Part shown: in pieces, positions 22,924 to 33,625 of the stretch
Numbering within the stretch: position 1 is the first letter of the stretch
How the letters are laid out: every line of letters starts with the position of its first letter
Assembly: GCF_000787575.1 (NCBI RefSeq)
Contig: NW_012236502.1
Coordinates: 248,001-312,000, forward strand
DNA length: 64,000 bases
Source: Acytostelium subglobosum LB1
Taxonomy: Eukaryota > Evosea > Eumycetozoa > Acytosteliales > Acytosteliaceae
Direction of reading: 5' to 3'
The notes under the pieces: model-generated
Databases searched by the model: none
The model's input: the letters and a program-made list of their open reading frames with translations, nothing else
What the model was told of the DNA's origin: nothing
Position numbers and translations under genes: made by a program

Positions 22924-25342
22924 ATGAATAACATCAAACAACAACTTACAAATAGGAAGAAGGTTACGCCTGGTGATGAGTTATATAGAGTGTGTATTCA
23001 ATGATTGATGATTTGGACCAAGAATGATCACTAACTCAATCACTCAATCAATCAATCAATCAATTCCAGACCATCCTAAGCCACTCTGATACATTGGATG
23101 AACTTCAAAAGAATTTCGAAAGACAACAACAACAATTCTTTAGTATGTTTGATTGACCATCGCGATCCAGCAACACACTGACTAATCACCCAATCATAAA
23201 TAGCATCCGCCACTCAGTCCAAACAACTTGCCGATGCATTGAAGAGGTATGGTGAGACGGCATCAGGTTTCAACTCGAGGATACCATTGCATGATTGTAT
23301 GCAACGTGCATCAGAGTGGCAGAACTCATTGAGTGATTGCTTCAATCATCTTGGCAATGTCCTATATGATAGGACCACACAGCCACTCAAAGAGACCATC
23401 AGAATCCAGGTCGATGTCGTGAAGGATGCCAAACACAAGCTGAAAAAGCTGACGCCAACTGGCGACGTAAACACCACCACTGGCGGCGGCGCAAGCAGCC
23501 AGCCAACCAGTCCACCAACATCGTCGGCACTCAAGAGCACGCCAGACAGCAAGCGCGAACAGGACATATACGATAGAGCACGCAAGGAGACTGCGCTATT
23601 ATATGGCGACTCGGAGCTGGCGCTGGAGAACTCGGCCATCCAGACAATACTCTCGGCCTACGAGGCCTACTCCGACTTTTTCCAAAAGGGTGCCTTCCAA
23701 ATGGCACGCATCAAGGTGGACATTGACAACTATCGCAAGGTGATACTCGAGACGAATAGAGTGGCCGCAAAACTGCGTAACTATATCCCGCGCAAGACAT
23801 TTGGAGTCAAGTTGGAGGAGGTGTTTGCACGCGAGTCAACAAGACCCATTCCAGTGTTCCTCGAGGAGATCTTCCAATACCTGGAGAAGAGTGCACCAGC
23901 CATCGAGGGCATATTCCGAGTTGGCGCAGGCAAGTCATCAATAGAGATGTTACAACAGAAGATTGAGATGAGTCAACCCTTGGACCTACACACAATCCTC
24001 GATCCTCATGTCGTCTCCTCCGTCCTCAAACTATTCTTCCGCTCACTACCCGAGCCTGTAGTCCACTACACCATATACCAACATTACCTCTCTGTATCAA
24101 GTATGTATACCTAGACCCTCGACCCTCGCCTAACCCTCAACCTAACCCTAACCCTCGACCCTGGCCACTTCCAGAACTACCATCATCCGAACATATTCCT
24201 CAATTGAGAAGACTAGTGTCTTCATTACCAGTGGCCAACCAGGTCATCTTGCGCAATGTACTATCATTGTGCAACACTATTAGACAGAGCAAGGAGGTGA
24301 CAAAGATGGATGTGAACAACTTGGCGGTGGTGTTGGGACCGGCTCTGCTTGAGCCAATACCCAACCTCACAGTGGAGGATATTCAGAAGCCAGAGACATT
24401 CGCAGAGTTCAACGCATTGTTCATCCTCATGATTGAGAACCATCATTCAATCTTCCCATCACAATCAGTCAACAGCGAGCTGTCTGGCCGCATCAGAGCG
24501 TTCACCGAGTCGGTGATCCCACCCAAGCTCAACTCAGAGCTGTCACGCTCCAACCAAGACCTGAGCAGACCAATACTCCTGTCACCTCCCATCAAGTCCG
24601 CCACACTGGTACAGCAACAACACCTTGCACCATCCACTGCCGTACTAGAGACATCTGCAACAACACCATCATCAATGCTCTCTGGCACCACATCACCAAT
24701 GAGATTCAATACTCCTCGTAGTGCAATTGGCAGTCCAGAGCATAATAGTAGCTATCATATCTCATTGACACCAGACTCGAGTCATCATGGAGCAGGTGGT
24801 GGTGGCAATCATACATCACCCAATCGAAAGAAGAGTATGATGCTCTCACGACAAGGCAGTGACTTCCTCAAACCAATCGACATGCAGATACACTTTATGA
24901 ACATCACCAGCAACTTCACACGTCTCAAGACCATCGTAGACAACACCAACTCCACCGAACAAGGTATCCACCTCATCAAACTATTCAAGAAGTTATCAGA
25001 TGTATGTTATATCCATCACATTACATTGATTGATTGATTGTTTAACTAACATGCTCAAATACAACAACTTAGATATCTATATCGATACAGAAGATTACAA
25101 GGTTTGCATTTACGAGAGATAGACCGGTGATTGATCAAGCTGATGATAAGTTGACAAAGGCAAAGAAGACATTGGTATATACTTATGAGAACAATATTGA
25201 CTTGATCAAAGATGCCAAAGACATTTATGAATCATGTGAAGACATCAATGTATCCAAAGAACTTGAACGTTTCGTCGCACAATTCGACACATGTATCCTA
25301 GAAGAGTTGGATGCAATGAACAAACAACTACAACAACAATAG
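22924..25342 (+). CDS. RhoGAP protein with N-terminal BAR-like helical domain
   Basis: Second RhoGAP gene in tandem, about 710 residues in five exons: 22924..22989, 23070..23142, 23204..24100, 24175..25001 and 25073..25342. Every junction keeps frame with GT-AG ends, although the first donor (GTGTGT) is weak. Residues 1-240 are helical and charged with a low-complexity insert (TPTGDVNTTTGGGASSQP), like the BAR-type membrane-curvature domain of oligophrenin/GRAF relatives. The RhoGAP domain follows from about residue 248, with the arginine finger R285 in IEGIFRVGAG and the motif KMDVNNLAVVLGPALLEP. A Ser/Pro linker and a C-terminal helical region, rich in Lys and Asp and ending in poly-Gln, complete it. 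Likely role: Rac/Rho down-regulation at curved membranes. The BAR assignment is inferred from pattern only. Confidence 0.83.
24101..24174 (+). repeat. Telomere-like CCCTAA run inside a RhoGAP intron
   Basis: The intron between exons 3 and 4 of the BAR-like-RhoGAP gene is C-rich and contains CCTAACCCTAACCCT with several imperfect CCCTCGA and CCCTCAA units. Confidence 0.7.
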
Positions 25343-25858
25343 TAATAATAATATAAGTATATACATTGTAATAATAAATATTATATTAATTAATGAATGA
25401 ATCGACGAATGTTCCATCCTGGACTCAGATTATTGAGATCTTGATCTCAACGGCAACAAACAGAAAAAAGTGAACGTTACGCGGGTTTTTTGAACAATTT
25501 CTCACATGTTTAATAATTTAAATAGTTTTAAATGCATTCGGTCGTGTGGTTGAGGTTGAAACAAACAACAACAAACAATAAAGTCGAAACAATTGACACA
25601 CTAACCACTTCACATTCAAATCCCACACCTGTGAGGTAAGTTATCTCTCTGTCTATTTACATATTTATTTATCTCTATCTTACCTTCGAATCATCAATAA
25701 TCAATTATTATTATTAATATTAATATTGGACAACATCAATCAATCAATCAATTATAAATATTTCAAATTTACTAACTGTAATCATTCAATCAATCAATCA
25801 ACTTATAAATAATAATAACAAACAAATAATTAGATATATAGATAGTTAGTAAAGCTAT
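25343..25858. promoter_or_regulatory. Upstream region of the DDX3 gene
   Basis: A 516-bp non-coding stretch. A consensus donor (GAG|GTAAGT at 25636) and a possible acceptor (TAG ending at 25833), with TCAATC repeats between, suggest a 5'-UTR intron of about 198 bp. No ORF or RNA gene is seen. Confidence 0.35.
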
Positions 25859-28381
25859 ATGCCAATTGAAAAATCAAAAGAGAATGATGGTAGTCCCCTG
25901 AACAATTTCTCAGGGCTCACCATCTCAAACGAGGGTAGTTCAAAGAATCAACAATCTGCGAATAACAGCCAATCTCAACAGCCTACCTCAACATCATCCA
26001 CCGGCTCCCCTGCTCCTTCAGGTGGCTCTAGTGGTAGCAGCAGCAGCAGCATCGGCACCGGCCAGCCGTACGTCCCCCCCGCACGCCGTCAGCGTGAGTT
26101 CCAGCATCAACAGCAACGCGAGCTCCGTGGTAGTGGTGGTGATGTGAGACGTGACAACAACCGTGGTGACAACTATCGCGACAACCGCGACAGCCGTGAC
26201 AACCGCGATGCTGGCCGTGACAGCCGTGACCGTGACAACAACCGTGTTGGTGGTGACCAACCTCGCGAGGACCGTCGTGACAGCCGTGACCGTTCCGCTG
26301 ATGTCGCCCCAGCCCCCACCAGCGATGCCCCCCGCGACACTCGTGATGTTCGCGACTCCCGTGACAACCGTGATGACAATCGTGTCGCCGATTTCCGTGA
26401 CGACCCAAGAGACTTCCGTGACAACCGTGATGCCCGTGACTACCGTGATGACTATCGTGGTGGCGGCGGCCGTGGTGGTGGCGGTGACTTCTACAACAAA
26501 TCACCAGCTGGTTACAGAAACGACCGTGGTTGGTCGAACGATGGACCTCGTGGTGGTGGCGGCGGCTATGGATCTTCATCCTATGGTCGCAACTCTGCCT
26601 TTGGAGGTGGCAGAGGTGGTGGTGGCTTTGGAAAGGGCAGACCACAAATCGAGCGCTACTTTGACAAGTGGAACTCCTTCCGTGATTCAAGAGTTCACAA
26701 GGAGATTAAGGTATGTTTAAAACAAACAATCAGTCTCACTCTTCACAACTGATCAGCCAACTAACAAACAATATTTTAACAACAAAAACAGAGAGAAGAC
26801 TTCACTGAGTTGGATGAGAAGCAGGCAGAGGAGATCTTCAAGGGCAACGCAAACCATGGTTTGGACTTTGATGCCTACGATGATGATGACATCTCCATTG
26901 ATACCTCTGAGCACATCTGTGCACCATTGAACTCCTTCATGGATGTTGATCTTGGTGATGTCCTCTTCAGGAACATCAAGTACGCCAAGTACACCAAGCC
27001 AACCCCAGTCCAGAAGAGTGCCCTACCAATCATCATGAAGGACCGTGATCTCATGGCCTGTGCCCAAACCGGTTCCGGAAAGACCGCAGCCTTCCTTCTG
27101 CCAATCATCTCTGGCATCCTCCTTGACGGAGCCCCAGAGCCAATGGCCCCATACCGTCCAGGAGTCCCCCGTCCCGTCCGTCCCCGTGCCCTCGTCCTTG
27201 CCCCAACCAGAGAGCTGGCCCAGCAAATCTATGAGGAGTCTGTCAAGTTCTCCTACTCGTCCCCAGTCGCCTCTGTCGTCGTGTACGGTGGTGCTGAGAT
27301 CAATCAGCAGATTGCCGAGCTCGACCGTGGCTGTGACATCTTGGTTGCCACCACTGGTCGTCTCGTCGACTTCCTTTCCCGTGGAAGAGTGTCCCTCTCC
27401 CAAGTCAAGTACCTTGTACTCGATGAGGCCGATCGTATGCTTGATATGGGTTTCGAGCCACAGATCCGTCAGATCATCCAGGACAACGACATGCCAGGCA
27501 CTCGTGACCGTCAGACACTGATGTTCTCTGCAACGTTCCCCAAGCCAATCCAGAACCTCGCCTCTGAGTTCTTGAACAACTACATCTTCCTCAAGGTTGG
27601 AGTTATCGGTACCACCCAGAACATTACTCAGCGCATTGAGTACGTCCAGGAGGATGAGAAGAACAGCTACTTGCTCGACTTCTTGTCCACTCTCAAGTCG
27701 GACGCCCTCACTCTGATCTTTGTCGAGACCAAGCGCCAGTGTGACTCGTTGACCTACTTCCTCAACTCCAAGCAGTTCCCATCGATCTGCATTCACGGAG
27801 ATCTCAGCCAGTATGAGAGAGAGAGCGCACTCAACAGCTTCCGTAACGGCCAAACCCCTTACTTGGTTGCCACTGATGTCGCCTCCAGAGGACTCCACAT
27901 TCCAAACGTTCTCTACGTCATCAACTTTGACCTGCCAACCGACATTGACGTCTACGTCCATCGTATCGGTCGTACCGGTCGTGCTGGAAAGAAGGGATCT
28001 GCTATCTCCTTCTACAATGAGAAGAACAAGTCCGTTGCCTCTGACTTGGTCAACCTCATGAGAAAGTCCAACCAGGACGTCCCAGACTGGTTCGAGCGCA
28101 CAACCTTCTCATCCTACGGCAAGCCCAAGCACACTCCTCCCCAGAAGTCGAGATTCAACGACTCTCCATTCAGCAGAGGTGGTGGCTACCGTGGTGGTGG
28201 CGGCGGCGGTGGCGGTGGTGGTAACGATGACCGCTTTGGTGATAGCCGTGGAAGCGGCGGTGGCGGTGGTGGTCGTAGCGACAGCAGAAGAGGAGGTGGT
28301 GGCGGCGGCGGTGGTGGTGGTCATGGTGATGACTGGAGCAGCCATCACAACTACTTCAACAATGGAGGACAATACCATTAA
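25859..28381 (+). CDS. ddx3: ATP-dependent RNA helicase DDX3/Ded1
   Basis: DEAD-box helicase of the DDX3/Ded1 group, which unwinds mRNA leaders during translation initiation. Exons are 25859..26710 and 26792..28381 (81-bp intron), giving 813 residues. Residues 1-100 are Ser/Gln-rich, then comes an unusual block of Arg-Asp repeats (RDNRDSRDNRDAGRDSRD) and Gly-rich patches. Core motifs are Q-motif YTKPTPVQK, I AQTGSGKTAAF (~373), Ia PTREL, II DEAD (~493), III SAT, and VI HRIGRTGRAG (~673). The C-terminus is an RGG/GGG-rich tail. The IERYFDKWNSFRD and EEIFKG segments before the core fit DDX3 better than DDX5. Codon bias is strong, as in highly expressed genes, which also creates long antisense open frames. 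Confidence 0.95.
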
Positions 28382-28457
28382 TACTTTTAAGAATAAATCC
28401 GTTCTTTGTTTCCCCTCGTCCAAAATTTAACTCTTTGTATCATTCCTTTATTCATTA

Positions 28458-29172
28458 TTAGTTGGTTGGTTTTCTGGCTCTGATCATCACTGCACTGGGG
28501 CTGACCTTTGTTCCAATGTCTGGTCCACACCCAAGGAACTTCTCAAGGATCAATCCACTATCAATACACGAGTTGATGTAGCTGGCTGATGTGTAGTGAT
28601 ACCTGGTGAGAGGACAACCTTCCATCCAAATGGATGTTCTTTGATCCTCCACCAAGTAGTTGTGCACAGGTATTACTGGATGTCCATCAACTTCCATATA
28701 GTCATCGAATCGGATGTTGGCTGATCTAAGAGGGTTGCTCCATACGGGCATAAAAGATACCACCTGGTTTCATAGACTTGGCGATTTTGTTCATCATTGA
28801 TTGAAGGTCTGAGATATAGTGCATACCAAACTGGGAATGCACAACGTCGTATCTATTCATCGGTAGGTCAAGCTTCTCGATGTCTGACACCTTGAATACA
28901 AGTCGTGGTTCTTTGTTGGAATTCTTGATTGCTTTGTCAATCATCATTGAAGAGATATCGAAACCATCAACCAGAGCAACACCCTTTGGAAGACATCTTC
29001 TACCAAAAGAACCGTCACCACATGCCAGGTCCAACACTGTTGCATCCTTTACATCTGGAACTAATTGGAATAGAGTATCATACACTTTTGAAAGACCTGG
29101 ATACACCTTATGAATCTGTTCAAAACTAAAGAATTTTATATCATCATATTGATTAATTTGGTTGTCGTTCAT
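28458..29172 (-). pseudogene. SAM-dependent methyltransferase, frameshifted copy 1
   Basis: First of three tandem class I methyltransferase copies. Residues 1-145 run from MNDNQINQYDDIKFFSFEQ through motif I VLDLACGDGSFGRR to KPGGIFYARMEQ. The frame is then lost near 28740 and resumes in another frame as PLRSANIRFDDYMEVDG to the end. Compared with the intact copy at 29717-30439, the region between KPGGIF and RSANIRF is one base longer, so a single-base insertion explains it. A sequencing error is possible. The protein-level match to copy 2 is otherwise very close across the whole length. Confidence 0.8.
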
Positions 29173-29716
29173 TCTAAATATTAATAATTTGGAAAAGGAT
29201 AGATAATTATAATTATAATAAAATATATTTCAGAAACATTAATAATAACTTGGAAACAGTGGCCAGAAATTAATGTTACATCACCTCTCGCATCATCATC
29301 TTCACCTTTACAAACTCGAGTATACAGCATCCAACTGAGGTGCAGAGGGGGGGACAGGGATATATCCTTCAATCTTGGAGGGGAGTATAATGGGGGGAGG
29401 GGGGGGGCATGTGGAATCGCAATTCAATTGATGAAGTGATCCAAAACAGCAGCTTGAGTATTGGAAGAAGATATACCCTCACCTCAATACATATTACTAC
29501 ACCTCTTAAATCAAAGATAACCAACACAACATTGACAACTCATTAACAAATTATGTTTGCTTCTCAGAATCGAGTTAGTTCTTTCCATTATTAATGCACC
29601 CTCTATGTATGTGTCCATCTATGGCTCTCTGTACCACTACCTCCTTCTGTCATATAATCAATATGCTTGAATGTATTCAGTGGAGGGTAATATTGCTTGT
29701 TTATTCACATATGCTA
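29173..29716. other. Spacer between methyltransferase copies
   Basis: A 544-bp AT-rich spacer with a G-run at 29390-29407. No gene is seen. Confidence 0.5.
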
Positions 29717-30439
29717 CTAATTGTTTGACTTTCTCGCTCTGATCATCACAGCATAGGGTGTTACTTTTGTTCCAATGTCTGGTCCCCATTCAAGGAACTT
29801 CTCAAGGATCAATCCACTATCAATACACGAGTTGATGTAGCTGGCTGATGTATAGTGGTATCTTGTGATAGGAGAGCCCCCCAACCAAATGGATGTTCTT
29901 TGATCTTCCACCAAGTAGTTATGCACTGGAATAACCGGTTGACAATCCACTTCCATATAGTCGTCGAATCGGATGTTGGCTGATCGAATTGGGTGTTCCA
30001 TACTGGCCACAAAGATACCACCTGGTTTCAAAGACTTGGCGATTCTGTTCATCATTGATGGAAGGTCAGATACATAGTGTAGTCCAAACTGTGAATGCAC
30101 CACGTTGTATCTATTCACTGGTAGGTCAAGCTTCTCAATATCTGCCACCTTGAAAACAAGACGATGTTCATTGTTGGCATCCTTGATTGCTTTATCAATC
30201 ATCATTGAGGAGATATCATAACCATCGACCGATGCCACTCCTTTGGTTAGACACTTTCTACTGAATGCACCATCTCCGCATGCCAAGTCCAACACAGTAG
30301 CATCCTTGATATCTGGCATCAAATCGAACAGAGTGTCATAACCTTTTGATAGACCTGGATACATCTTATGTATCTGTTCAAATCTTTCGAACAACTTTTG
30401 ATCATCAAAAGGATTATTATCATTATTATTGTTGCTCAT
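29717..30439 (-). CDS. Class I SAM-dependent methyltransferase, intact copy 2
   Basis: Single-exon, 240-residue methyltransferase of the Methyltransf_11/25 type. The SAM-binding motif I is VLDLACGDGAFSRKC (residues 49-63), the acidic strand-2 end is VDGYDISSMM, and post-I to motif III is RYNVVHSQFGLHYVSD followed by KPGGIFVASMEHP. The second half (TRYHYTSASYINSCIDSGL) is the lid/substrate side typical of small-molecule methyltransferases. The substrate cannot be told from the sequence. It is the only intact member of a tandem trio, with broken copies on both sides in the same orientation, so it is probably the one still expressed. Confidence 0.85.
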   Translation of the reverse strand: MSNNNNDNNPFDDQKLFERFEQIHKMYPGLSKGYDTLFDLMPDIKDATVLDLACGDGAFSRKCLTKGVASVDGYDISSMMIDKAIKDANNEHRLVFKVADIEKLDLPVNRYNVVHSQFGLHYVSDLPSMMNRIAKSLKPGGIFVASMEHPIRSANIRFDDYMEVDCQPVIPVHNYLVEDQRTSIWLGGSPITRYHYTSASYINSCIDSGLILEKFLEWGPDIGTKVTPYAVMIRARKSNN

Positions 30440-30576
30440 TCTAATTGTATATCTCTATATCTCTTATATATATCTTTATAGTAATAATGATAAGGATTTA
30501 ACCATAACCAGACCCACACTTAATCATTGTTCACTAAAGTGTGTTGTTCAATCTATAGTTTATTCGAACTTCTAGG

Positions 30577-31326
30577 TCAACATGATGGATGCTGAGCTAG
30601 AAGGTGTGTTGAGTTCTTGACAGCCTTGATCATTAGAGAGAATGGACGTACTCTGAACTTGGATTGGTCTGGTGCCCATTCTATAACCTTCTCTATAGTC
30701 AATCCATGTTTGATACAGCTGTTGATATATGATGATATGGTATGAAGTTGCTTGATAATGTTCGGACGTCCAAGCCAAGTGAATTGACGACTACCTTCCT
30801 CAAGATAATCACATAAAGGGAACACTTTATGTCCATTGTAATCGATAAGTATCACCATCGTGTTGATTGCATGTTCTAACTGGATGCTCAACCATGAAGA
30901 TAAGTACACCATTTGACTTGAGACTATCTGCGATCGATCCAATCAGTCTATCAATATCAATTACATAATGAAGTCCATAGTGTGAGATGGCTAGATCATA
31001 TCTATCGACAAGTAACTCCATTTGGTCTAGATCTCCAACAAAGAACTTCACCTTGTATCTTTTCCAAGATCCTGATTTGCCTTCTGGATCATCATAGATG
31101 AAAGATCATATCCTTCCAACAATGATATCTCTGTTCTATCCATTATCATATTGGTAAACCTTCCATCTCCACATGCCAAGTCCAATAGAGAAGATTTCTT
31201 TAGACTCGGTATCAAGTTAAAGAACAGATCACTACCTTTCATTATCTCTGGATAGTGACGAGTGAATGCCTCTTGATATTCTTTAAAGAAATTTGGATCC
31301 TTATCATAATTATTCTTTTCTTCCAT
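30577..31326 (-). pseudogene. SAM-dependent methyltransferase, decayed copy 3
   Basis: Third, most diverged copy. Three frames are needed: MEEKNNYDKDPNFFKEYQE to ANQDLGKD with motif I LLDLACGDGRFTN, then KFFVGDLDQMELLVDRYD to MVEHPVRTC, then AINTMVILIDYNGHKVF to the end. Breaks lie near 31050 and 30860. No intron-sized gap exists at either point, so frameshifts (or sequence errors) are the explanation. It resembles copies 1 and 2 over its full length but at clearly lower identity, so it is probably an older duplicate. Confidence 0.75.
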
Positions 31327-31665
31327 TTATTATTATTCTTATCTGCCTCTCTATCTCTATATCTACTCTTTAATTATAATTGAATTACTATTGTTACTAA
31401 CTTAAGTATACTTATCCAGTATGTTCCTTCGATGGATTGTTGGCACGTGGGTGGAACACTGTCGACAATGAGTGTGTGCGTGTGTGTGTGCGTGTTGCCA
31501 ACCAACACGTCACTTGTCCAAGTGTGGGAAGACTAGTCGTCCAATTGTCCTTACCCTACCCTATCCTACCCTTACCTCTACCCTCATAGTATAGTATGGA
31601 CATAATAATAACTCAAGTTTATTGACAATATGACGGATTAGACACAATGAACCTAACTCACTTGT
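31327..31665. other. Spacer with CCCTA-type repeat
   Basis: A 339-bp spacer. It holds a TG microsatellite around 31465-31495 and a short pyrimidine tract of CCCTA/CCCTTA units at 31550-31585. No gene is seen. Confidence 0.5.
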
Positions 31666-33279
31666 TTACAGAGAGTCTTTGCTCGAGGAGGATGTTGCTG
31701 CAGCAGCTGCTACTGGCAACTTGGATGGAGTTGCAGATGGTAGTGCTTTGTTGTTGACATGATGTTGATGCTTGTGGTGGTGTTGGTGTTGTTGGATTGT
31801 AATTGTATTTGGTTCAGTACCATGCTCAGTAATCCATTCCTTCATCTTGCTGACTCTGTCTGAACATTTGGGATGCGTGGCCAACAATGATACTATCTTG
31901 CTGTCATCCTCAGAGTCACTGAGTTGTGCCAACTTCTCCTGGACACTGATTGCTGCTTGTAGGTTGTAGCCAGCACTCTTTAGGATGCCAAGTCCAATGA
32001 TATCTGCTTCAATCTCTTGCATTCTCGAGTAGCTCAACTCCAAGAGATAGGTCGTTATCATTGTTGCTACATTTCCAGTGATGGTGTCGCCAAGCAGGCC
32101 TCTGGTGAGCGTGAGGAAGACGATGCCAACCTTGAGAAGACTCATCCTCTCGGCCGAGTGACGGGCAATGGCATGACCAATCTCGTGTGACATGACTGCT
32201 GCGAGCTCGTCCTCTGTCTGGACAATCTCAAACAGACCGGTAAAGACAAAGATCTTGCCGTTGGGCAGGACGAAAGCGTTGACCTCTGGCGAGTTGATGA
32301 CATGGCACTCCCATGGCAGTTGGATACCCGAGTAGGGGATCAACGACTTGGCCACTAATCTGACCTGATTCTGGAGCACGTTGTTGTCTGGCAGGATGCT
32401 GTCGGCGTAGAGCTCCATGACTGATGCGTAGCCCATGTCAGAGATGTCACGCTCCTCCTCTACAGTGACACCGATGAACCTGGAGCGACCAGTGATCGGT
32501 GCCGACTCTTGATTGAAGTAGATGTAGAGTCCACAACTGCCAAACATTACGACGCAAATGAATGCGAAGCGAAGCAGACTGTTGCCCTGTCGGATCCATT
32601 CACGAATGCCACCCATGGCAAAGGGCAGCACCAGTCGAAGTGTCTTTGAAAAGACAAAGTAGTTGGGGAGGTTGGAGTGGAAGTGTCGTTTGGCAGCGGG
32701 CACAATAATGAACTGTGGTGCTGTAAACATTGTAGATTGTGATCGTCCAGTCTGTAGAGGCTGGCCCATTGAGACCGATGATTTGGTCGTAGTTGATGTT
32801 GATCTTTGTTGTCCAATGATACTATTAGCATGATTGAACCTGTTGTACTTTGTGTTGAATAGTTCGTTGATCCTGGATTGATGTGAATTATGATTGATTA
32901 TCGTTGAATATGGTGTTGCAGGATAACGTGAGTTATGGTGAAAAGGTGATTGTTGTTGTTGTTGTTGTAGTTGATGTGATATAGACGTTGGTGATACGTT
33001 TGGTATATTTGTTTGTTGTTGTTTATGATTGAATAAATATGTGTTGTTATTGTTATTGTTGTTGATATATCTATTACTGTTGCTGCTGCTGATGTTGTAG
33101 TTATTAATACTACTATTATTATTCCTGTTAAAGTAGTTGACTACATTTCGATTGACTAGAAGTACACGAGAGGAAGAAGGCTGTATTGGTATAGATGATG
33201 CTACACCACCCATCAGCTTTGTCAAAGAGCCATCAGCAACTATCGAACTTGCAAGACTTGATCGTAATATTGAAGACAT
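31666..33279 (-). CDS. oma1: OMA1-like mitochondrial M48 metalloprotease
   Basis: Single-exon, 537-residue peptidase of family M48C, the OMA1 group, which in other eukaryotes cuts OPA1 and stress factors at the mitochondrial inner membrane. The N-terminal ~170 residues are Asn/Gln/Ser-rich with positive charges and would hold the presequence. A transmembrane helix (FAFICVVMFGSCGLYIYF) precedes the catalytic domain. The zinc motif HEIGH is near residue 364 in AAVMSHEIGHAIARHS, and the third ligand is in the downstream ELSYSRMQEIEADIIG segment. A short His-rich run (HQHHHKHQHH) near the C-terminus is a local homopolymer. Length is within the family range once the low-complexity N-terminus is allowed for. 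Confidence 0.9.
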   Translation of the reverse strand: MSSILRSSLASSIVADGSLTKLMGGVASSIPIQPSSSRVLLVNRNVVNYFNRNNNSSINNYNISSSNSNRYINNNNNNNTYLFNHKQQQTNIPNVSPTSISHQLQQQQQQSPFHHNSRYPATPYSTIINHNSHQSRINELFNTKYNRFNHANSIIGQQRSTSTTTKSSVSMGQPLQTGRSQSTMFTAPQFIIVPAAKRHFHSNLPNYFVFSKTLRLVLPFAMGGIREWIRQGNSLLRFAFICVVMFGSCGLYIYFNQESAPITGRSRFIGVTVEEERDISDMGYASVMELYADSILPDNNVLQNQVRLVAKSLIPYSGIQLPWECHVINSPEVNAFVLPNGKIFVFTGLFEIVQTEDELAAVMSHEIGHAIARHSAERMSLLKVGIVFLTLTRGLLGDTITGNVATMITTYLLELSYSRMQEIEADIIGLGILKSAGYNLQAAISVQEKLAQLSDSEDDSKIVSLLATHPKCSDRVSKMKEWITEHGTEPNTITIQQHQHHHKHQHHVNNKALPSATPSKLPVAAAAATSSSSKDSL

Positions 33280-33625
33280 TCATGTATATGTATATAATAT
33301 TTATTAATTCAAAGCTGTCTTTCTGTTGTTGCTAATGCTGTATTAGAAATAGATAAATGATAATTAATTATTTGTATTTGATTGAGTAGTAGTATAGATA
33401 GTAATAGTGAGAATAAGAGTGGATTGGTCTGTTTTTGCAACTTGATAAAGAGACAGTCACCCCACACGCACAACCATCACGTCGTTTAAATTAATTTTTT
33501 CAATCAGCTCAAGTCTGTGGGTTATAATTCCAGAAGTGATATGGTCCTGGATCAAAGACCGGTCCAAGTTGTAGGTAAATATACAATGATAAGGTTTATA
33601 TACATAAAAATTAATGAATGAATGA
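33280..33625. other. Intergenic spacer
   Basis: A 346-bp AT-rich spacer between the OMA1 5' end and the kinase 3' end. No gene or strong structure is seen. Confidence 0.5.

Noticed and set aside
27023-27961. 312-residue open frame antisense to the DDX3 helicase
   Set aside because: Same cause: biased codons on the sense strand leave the opposite frame open.
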